DNA from: Hofstenia miamia
Lineage: Eukaryota; Xenacoelomorpha; Acoela
Reading direction: 5' to 3'
Assembly: GCA_004352715.1 (NCBI GenBank)
Contig: SCFE01000025.1
Span: 1,217,668-1,281,667, forward strand
DNA: 64,000 nucleotides
Position numbers and translations under genes: made by a program. The stretch's first letter is position 1, and each line of letters opens with the position of its first letter. The notes below the pieces were generated by a model. That model had not been told where the DNA came from. It worked only from the letters and a program-made list of their open reading frames with translations, and did not search any database. Shown here piece after piece: positions 36,701 through 46,500 of the stretch.

Positions 36701-39309
36701 AGACATTACTGGGCACCTATTGCAGTAATCCCTGAAAATTGCAGGCTATGCTGTATGAATACAGATTTACTGTTTGTATGCTCTCATTATTTACTATTAA
36801 AATGTATTCGACAAGTTTGGAAATTAGACATTACTGGCTTTAAATGGAAAATTAACATACAAAATAAAGTAAGAATGAACATAATAACAATTATTAAACA
36901 ATTCATAGGTGAATTAAAAAAAGGAAGTTTACATTTTAAACTAACTTTAGGAAAAATCCAAACATTATATCTGTGGATTTAGAACGCAGTTCTTCCAAAC
37001 TTAAAAGTGTCTTGGGCGAGCAACGGGAATATCTCCCAATAAAATAGTATAAAACTAATCTGTTCTATCTATTAAAAATGATGTGTTTCTAACAATTAAA
37101 AAGTAAAAAATTTACTCGGCTGAAACAACCAAAGACTGGGTATCATACAAGTGCTAAGCTCATTCATTTTCGTTCTTGTTCCAAGTGGTTCCTTTTTGTG
37201 CATTCTATTTTCTAGTACCCAAGGACTAGAACCATCTCAATTTCGAGGAAAAACTACAATAAATTCTTGTTTTGTATGGTATGAACTGTACTTTTCAGTT
37301 CATTTGATGAAAGTTTCCTTCCTAAGAAACATTTTTCTCTTCAAGCATGATAAATGGAAGAATTATCACAATTGGTAATCTCATTTTATTTCGGAAAAAA
37401 GGCACATCAAAATATGCATTTTACGAGCTTTCTCTCATTTATTTGGTTATGCAACTTTGAATCGAAGCGTCTCCAATTGGATGCAAATATTTGAAAGCAA
37501 CCGAGAATTGCTGGGGAAGATCACAAGAGAATTTAAAATTTAAAAGTAATACTATACATTTGACAAGCTGCAGGAAAACACTGAAGATCAAAAACATGTG
37601 TTATTGACCTAACATTTTGTAAGCAACTATCCATATAAGTGTTGTAACTGCATTTTTAACACTTTAATAAAGTTCCGTAAAACAGGCAAATATCAGCCAC
37701 CTTATAAACTTGGCGATTATATACATGCCTACATATCTAGAGCTGTACCTAACTAAAATGAACAGTGAACTATTGATCGATGTTTCTTGCATTGTTCTGA
37801 TTGGATAGGAGAACTGACATATCATAGGAGAGAATAAGATAGAGAGAGAGGTATGTACATACATAGCATTAATTAAAATCGCAATGACTGTTTAATTACT
37901 TTTAGTTAGTCATGCCGCCGAAAAGATATACTAATAATGATAAGGATAAAGCTGTTAAAGTCGTAAAAGAAGGTCGAATGTCACAAAGAAAGACAGCAAA
38001 AACATTACAACGGCATCTATAAGCTGTTAATCAAAATGAAATAATTCGCGGAGTTGGCAGACCTACAGAACTTACACAAATAGAAGAGAATGTGCTTACT
38101 CGAATCATACAGACAATAACCGAGTGGGGATTCGGTCTCACAAAACCTCTACTTCAAGACCTGGTGCATCAATACCTGGAAAATAGTGTACGTGAAATGA
38201 ATAGATTTACAGATAATCGACCAGGATTTGACAGAGTAACTTCATTTATGATCAGAAATAATCTTGTTTTGTGACAAGCGTAAAATATTAAACGAAGCAG
38301 AACATCTATNNNNNNNNNNNNNNNNNNNNNNNNNNNNNNNNNNNNNNNNNNNNNNNNNNNNNNNNNNNNNNNNNNNNNNNNNNNNNNNNNNNNNNNNNNN
38401 NNNNNNNNNNNNNNNNNNNNNNNNNNNNNNNNNNNNNNNNNNNNNNNNNNNNNNNNNNNNNNNNNNNNNNNNNNNNNNNNNNNNNNNNNNNNNNNNNNNN
38501 NNNNNNNNNNNNNNNNNNNNNNNNNNNNNNNNNNNNNNNNNNNNNNNNNNNNNNNNNNNNNNNNNNNNNNNNNNNNNNNNNNNNNNNNNNNNNNNNNNNN
38601 NNNNNNNNNNNNNNNNNNNNNNNNNNNNNNNNNNNNNNNNNNNNNNNNNNNNNNNNNNNNNNNNNNNNNNNNNNNNNNNNNNNNNNNNNNNNNNNNNNNN
38701 NNNNNNNNNNNNNNNNNNNNNNNNNNNNNNNNNNNNNNNNNNNNNNNNNNNNNNNNNNNNNNNNNNNNNNNNNNNNNNNNNNNNNNNNNNNNNNNNNNNN
38801 NNNNNNNNNNNNNNNNNNNNNNNNNNNNNNNNNNNNNNNNNNNNNNNNNNNNNNNNNNNNNNNNNNNNNNNNNNNNNNNNNNNNNNNNNNNNNNNNNNNN
38901 NNNNNNNNNNNNNNNNNNNNNNNNNNNNNNNNNNNNNNNNNNNNNNNNNNNNNNNNNNNNNNNNNNNNNNNNNNNNNNNNNNNNNNNNNNNNNNNNNNNN
39001 NNNNNNNNNNNNNNNNNNNNNNNNNNNNNNNNNNNNNNNNNNNNNNNNNNNNNNNNNNNNNNNNNNNNNNNNNNNNNNNNNNNNNNNNNNNNNNNNNNNN
39101 NNNNNNNNNNNNNNNNNNNNNNNNNNNNNNNNNNNNNNNNNNNNNNNNNNNNNNNNNNNNNNNNNNNNNNNNNNNNNNNNNNNNNNNNNNNNNNNNNNNN
39201 NNNNNNNNNNNNNNNNNNNNNNNNNNNNNNNNNNNNNNNNNNNNNNNNNNNNNNNNNNNNNNNNNNNNNNNNNNNNNNNNNNNNNNNNNNNNNNNNNNNN
39301 NNNNNNNNN

Positions 39310-39340
<31 letters not shown>

Positions 39341-39581
39341 CTCTTTGTACTACTATTTTGGTATTTTCAGTATCCCAAGTGTCTCTGAACCAAAAATCCC
39401 ATAGTAAAGAGTGCCCTCAACAAATTACTCTCGCCGTAGAAGACTATTGTAAATGGCTTTCATTACTATGTTCGGTTAGACACAAAGAATCAACTATTAA
39501 TATGGTATGAAAATAATTTTTACAAAAAAGTAATTTTTTTCAAAATATATAAGAAGCACTTTGTAAAAACAGCATATATAT

Positions 39582-39629
<48 letters not shown>

Positions 39630-42600
39630 GATGCGCGTTTTGTAAATATTGTGCCATACAAACATACATCAATTCACAAAATATTGGAAAGCTACATTCA
39701 TCAAAATAATTCATATCTATCGTCTTCGAAAGAAAAGGCCCATTTTGCATAAGCTGGGTACGAAACGGAAACTGCGAAAAAAACATACATAAAACCCCGA
39801 ACTGCAAGAAATGTGAAAAATATTTAATTATTACAGTCAAACCTCAATTTTGCATATCTCCTCGGGACCATGAAATCAAGTCTCCTATGTTGAGAATTAC
39901 CCTATTTCGAAAAAAAAACATTCAAAATGGATTCGAATATTTGAGATAAAATATATTCAACAAAGATGCTGTTTCAAAGTATTTGCAAATATGTCAATAG
40001 TGTTGACTTCAATTTGATTTCCATTCTTAAAAGTGAATTGCAATTGTTCTGGTGTTGGGCATGCCTGCTTGTTTGAAGTATTTTATCCATATTGACTTCA
40101 TTCTTTATTTCATTCGACACCATTATATACATCATCAATTCCTTACGAATCACTGTTTGTTGAAGTGTCGTCTTGATAACGGAGAATACCGCTTTTTTGA
40201 AAGCAATTCTTGAAGGTATCCCTAGATACTTCTCCCATGATGTTTTCAACATATGCATTGTCAGTAAGGCATTGAAATTCCCAAGATTGTAGTAACATAT
40301 CAGAAACTGTAGACAATTGAACAGTCACAATATTTAAACGCATATAATGGTGAAGCTGAAAATATTTACAGTAACCATGTAAAATTGACCAATTAAGTCA
40401 TTTTGATTTTTCCATTGCGAAATTTTGAATGATTCTGCAGTGTATGATTTATAAATTTTACTTTTAATTTACTTCCCAATATTGAGTATTGTAATTTTGA
40501 GCTACCCAATTTTGAATACAATGATGGGTCATTTTATTTAAACTGTCAGGGCGCAATATTACGCTATTCTGATGGTATACCGAATTGAGGTTTGACTGTA
40601 TGACCATTAACATCTACTACTAAATCATTTTTTCCTAGTACACAAATATCAAATAAAGACTCATCTTTAAAGACAAATGAATCAGTGCAATTAAAAAGGG
40701 CTTTAAAAAAACGTACAACTTCGAAATGTAATGAGACTGAAAATGTTGAAAGGTTTACTAACTAGTTTCTAAATGTTTTTTTCACGATTCTATCTGTTTG
40801 GCTTTCAATGAAACTGTTGTTTGCGGTTGGATGTTAGGGTGAGGTCTGCACAGACCCCACCGTATTCATTTGTATGCTGGAATTGAACAGAGGTATTTGT
40901 TGAATAATAATTCGTGACTTTTAGTGCTTTGCTATCTTTTGCTTGAATTAATAATATATATCTTTTAAATTTTGTTCCTTCATTCATTAATTCCTGGATA
41001 CAAGGTGGTTGGCTTCTTGGGGTCTGTATAGACTCCATTGTTTATAACCATTAATAAGTGCTGCATGTACCAAATAAGTGTCTTTGTAAATGTTGGTTTT
41101 GCAAATGGTATGCGATCACACTACATATTGTTGTTTTCAGAGAAGTCTTCATACCCACTACCACCCCGAAGTGCACGGCTGACAGCTGCTGCAATCAATG
41201 CGGCGATTACAGGCGTTGATGACTTTCTACATCGCATTGATGTGGATGATGTTGCTTTCCAACAAAGCGATAAGGACATATTGATGAAGGATGCTAATTT
41301 TATAGGTTTAAAAGGCCAATCACCGTGATGCTGAAGAGCTCTGGAGTATCCGCGATGGTCATACTATTTTCCCAGCTACAATGAGCTTCAATCGTTTCAA
41401 GCAAATCAAAAGAGCCCTTTGATTTGATGATGCCCTTCGAAGAGATCACACTGATCCACTAGCGCCAGTAAGATGCATCATTGAGCGACTGAATGCTAAT
41501 CTTAGCAGAAATTACCGCCTAGTATCATACCTCTGTTTACGAACTGGGTTCACTTCAAACAGTACATATTAACCAAGCCTGGTAAGTTTGGCATCAAGGT
41601 CTTGTGGATTGCGAACTCTGAGAATAGATTTCCCCTAGAATGTGTTTTCTATGTTAGTGCAGGAACTCTTATTCAAGAACAGCAGGATGCAGATGAAACA
41701 GTTACAGAGGTGATTGTACTAAAACTAGCGAAAGATTTCCTGGATAATGGCAGAAACGTGACAATGACAGACAAACTGCCATTGTTGGAACAGTCAGAAT
41801 CGACGGTTTCTTTGACAAGCTGAGAAGTTGAGAGTGGGACGTCATCAGGGTGACTCTATTCATTACTGTTCGTCAAACAACATGTTGTGCTTCTATTTTG
41901 ATAAGCGTAAATGCCTTCTGCTTCTATCAACGATGCACACCAACCCGACACACAATGATAATGAAAAGCCCGAGATTGTTCAATTTTATAATAAGACTAA
42001 GTCTGGTGTCGATAACTTGGACAAGCTTGTTCGCCATTGGCCGTACATTGTCTTTATGAATTTGATAGATGTTGCAGTTGCTGCTTCCTTGAAAACTGCT
42101 AACTTGGATGGTGGAAACCTCAAACACTACAAATTCAAAAATATGTTGGGGTATGCCACTTATAACTGAACGAGCAAAGATTCCAACATTGAACAAGGAA
42201 GTCAGGCATGCCATGCAGTCAGTTGGCTTTGCATTTCAAAATCGAAGCCAAACCATGATGTTAGGCACAGATGTGTGTTCTGTTCGAGTCATAGCGACAG
42301 GAAGACAAGGTATTTTTGTTCTTAATGCAATGCCTCCGTTTGTTTACAACATTCTTCTAAGAAAGTCATTTGTGATTACTGCCTGTAAACATATTTTCTA
42401 CTGCGAATATGTCTGTTTTCATAATTTGTCTTGTTTTGGGTATCGTGGATGTCTCTATAGCTTGTACTTTGTACCTTTATAAGTTGTACAATAAATTTAA
42501 CAGTTTTGAACTGAAAATGATTTATCCTCCAAAAAGGTAATTTTTTAAATCCAAGTACTCAAGTACTCGAAATAGGTGGGTAGGTACTATTTCATATCTG

Positions 42601-43356
42601 CAATAGTTTACGAGGTATTAATTGGGCAAATATGCTACAAGGGGAATCTCAAGGACATTTTTCGAAATGATTTTGACCTAAAATACATGCGAACCCAATA
42701 TATATGTCAAATATTTAACTGCCTAAAGTAAATATTCTTTAAACCAATTGGGGTTTCGACAGACCCCACGAAGTCTAAACCCTTGTAATGTTCTAGGCCA
42801 ATGATTCTCAACCTGTGTGTCGCGAAAATATTTTCGTGTGCCACGAAAATCTGAAGTTTTTGTAATCTTGAAACCTTAAGTTTGTAATCTTGTTACATAC
42901 AAATTTAAAAACTTTGCACTAAAAATTTAAACTCTGCGCAGTTATCACTGATATTCATTTATATAATTTCATTTCTTAAAATTTTACGTCCGTAATCTTG
43001 TTACATAAAGAGTGATTATACAGTGCTGTTCGAAAAATTAGCAACTTATTAGCAAATTATGACGTTTTAACCCTTATCAGACTATCCGTTGAGGCAATGA
43101 GAGTGGCACTCTCCAATGGCTAAACACCAAGCCCAAAAGAGTCACTAGGAACCGCTATATGTGTATTTTCTATGTATGTCTACTATTACTAGTATTAATC
43201 CGTCTATGTAAATTAAATTAAAATAAATAATATATATTTTTAATTATTGGGAAAATAGTTAAATTTAACTGGTGGGCCGCGAAATATTAAAAAAAGTCGG
43301 GTATGTCGCGCTTCAAAAAAGATTGAGAACCACTGTGCTAGGCAACCGACCAACCG

Positions 43357-43388
<32 letters not shown>

Positions 43389-43523
43389 NNNNNNNNNNNN
43401 NNNNNNNNNNNNNNNNNNNNNNNNNNNNNNNNNNNNNNNNNNNNNNNNNNNNNNNNNNNNNNNNNNNNNNNNNNNNNNNNNNNNNNNNNNNNNNNNNNNN
43501 NNNNNNNNNNNNNNNNNNNNNNN

Positions 43524-43556
<33 letters not shown>

Positions 43557-46500
43557 TGTGTTTATGGAAATTAGTATTAAATACTTAATCGCAATTTCAA
43601 TCTATTAGCTTATCAATTGAGTGTTGGCAATGTGCAACATAACTAATTTCTGTACTTTAATATCGGAAAGTGCGCTTAAAGTTTTTCTTGTTTTTCACTC
43701 TACGAAATTTGCCTGTTATAGAAAGAGCTATTTCTCCAATTGAGAAAAATAAAAACATGTTTTAAATGTTAAATAGCTACTGAATCGTAATATTTCGCTA
43801 AATCTTAGTACAAACGGATAAAGCGACAGATGTGCATATGAATTAAGGCGAAAATTTAATAAAATCAAGAATACAAATAAACCGGATTAATGCTACAATA
43901 CAAAGGAGTTGAAAAATAATTAATAATGCCTGTCACAAAAATGATTGCGACCTCAATTAAAACGAGAAATGGTGACGGGTGAGAAAGAAACAAATTTCAT
44001 AAAATCACACTAAATGTTTTATACAAATGATGATAACTGGAGGAAATAAACGCCGCGAGAGAGAGATAGATCGCAACATAACTTTGTGGCAATGTGTAAT
44101 TTTAGAGTAAACAGGGAATTGGGTCTAGAAAGTTAATTATAATCGTAAAATCATGCGGAAAGTTTATGCACCTGTTTCCCAGAAAGCCTCTATAGCGCAG
44201 GCAAATCAGACAGCAAATAAGTTTCTTCGCTATTTGCTAAGCAATCCTCTGAAGAGTCATAAACACTGCGTTATAAATGGCTTGATGTAAAATGCCCAAA
44301 AGACAATGACAAAATTAAATATACTGAACTTATTAAATGCGAAAGAAAATAAAATTGATTGTAGAAGTTAGACTAAAACAGATTCGTAGATCCTAAAAAG
44401 CAATGAGAGTGTAATACATTACCTAATTATGATCTAGCTCTAAATGTTTTCTCAATTTACTAAATATCATAATTTTGAAAATTGATCAAAACTGTCAACA
44501 ATTAAAACACGTCGTCATTGCTATCTACTATAAATTAACCCAAATGAAAAGTAAAAATCTTGTTTAAAACAAAATAAATGTCTACAATATTACTAAAATT
44601 TTCAATTTATTCGTTACTCTACGGAATTTTAATTAAATATATATATAGAAAGCTTAAATACTAACCTTTTTAGCTTCATTTACACTAGACGCTAAATGCA
44701 AAGAAATTAATAAAAAAAGTTGCAATCAGACAATACCTGTTAGCATACCACCAAAAGTAGCGGCACTTAAATTAGGATTTGCAAAGAAAGCTGCGTTTTG
44801 AGCGGCGAATATATCATCAGAGCCTCGCTAAAGAAATTGAAAAGTAAATTATAAAAAATTATATGTATATATACATTATATTAGTGATGTGTGAATGCGG
44901 ATCAGAGTGGAAGAGGAGTCATATTTTGACGCAACCCGCTATGACCCTTTGACAAGATCCATTGGCCAGAAAATTGAACCAAACAATATTCACATATACA
45001 CATTATTAATGTATCAAAATTGTTAAATCCCATTGTAATTCATATCGTAATGATACAAAATGTCAATGCCTGAAATTCTGGTTATATTTATTTTATTTCG
45101 TTAAATTTTCAAATTTCTGACCCAGAACACACGATTAAATTAAATGAAAGTTTTCATTTTATTTTTAAACAGAAATCACGTTTTAGCAAGTTAATGTTTT
45201 CTTCATACTTATTCATAATACATGTGCACACATAAAGTAATAATAATAATGCGCACCAGAGTTGCACACCGGCTAGCCGTCTACAGGGTGTATTTTTGCA
45301 GGCGTTACCACCCGCAAATAAAAAAGAATTAGGTTAATTCGGAAACGTAGAAATTCATAAACCATCTAAATATAATATAACTACTATAAGTAACTTTAGT
45401 GTAAAAGTGAATCCAGTGAAGAAGAAATGTCTTTTCCTAGGTGCATGCAGTACTATGCACAATCCATAGGAAAATCAGTCGTAGTTAAACACCTATAACA
45501 CGGTCGCAAAATATATGAATTTATACATTCCGCCAAAATCTGCCGGTCTGTGCAACACTGATGCGCACCCACCCGTACTCGCGAGTACGGCGGGTTTCCA
45601 CAGTCACTATCGTATTTGCACATCACTAACGGGTACATGTATGAAAGCTTCACCCACGCATCTTTCCGATTTTCCATAGTATCAGCGCCCTCTTTGATGC
45701 AAAGCCAAAATAATTTATTTTATACAAAAATTTTTACATTGCGAATTCGGAAAATGGGTATGTTTCAAGTTTTTTTGAAAAAAAATTATTTTTTTGGCCC
45801 GTATCCAGCGCCCTCCGCCATAGTATCTTGCGCCCGTATATATTTTTTGTATCCAAAGTCCGCATATATATATATATATATATATATANNNNNNNNNNNN
45901 NNNNNNNNNNNNNNNNNNNNNNNNNNNNNNNNNNNNNNNNNNNNNNNNNNNNNNNNNNNNNNNNNNNNNNNNNNNNNNNNNNNNNNNNNNNNNNNNNNNN
46001 NNNNNNNNNNNNNNNNNNNNNNNNNNNNNNNNNNNNNNNNNNNNNNNNNNNNNNNNNNNNNNNNNNNNNNNNNNNNNNNNNNNNNNNNNNNNNNNNNNNN
46101 NNNNNNNNNNNNNNNNNATATATATATATTTATAGTGCTGTAAATAATTTTTTACGCGCCGTAAGAAATGTGTCATAACACTAGCAAGAACCGCAAATTT
46201 CATAGAGCGAAGTAATTCGACGCCATATCGTTATACCGCTAAGCGTAAATTCATTGATCACTTCCCTCAAGAATTGACAGAGGAGCAATATAAACCAAAA
46301 AACCGATAAACATTCGAAATTACAAAAGTGATGGCCGAAATGCGCTGACAAACAACTGGACACCCGTTTTTCTGCTATTACTTCGCATTTCCCCCTTTCA
46401 AATTTTTCACAAAATTGCACCAATGATCATTAGCACATACAAGACTGCCGGTAGAAATACGAATATTTGTATACTTGCTGATATAATTTGCTGTCGAGAT

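Noticed and set aside
38264-39340. Long open frame of 358 codons across a gap
   Set aside because: It is almost entirely N; the few real codons are the end of the pogo-like fragment and a TA repeat.
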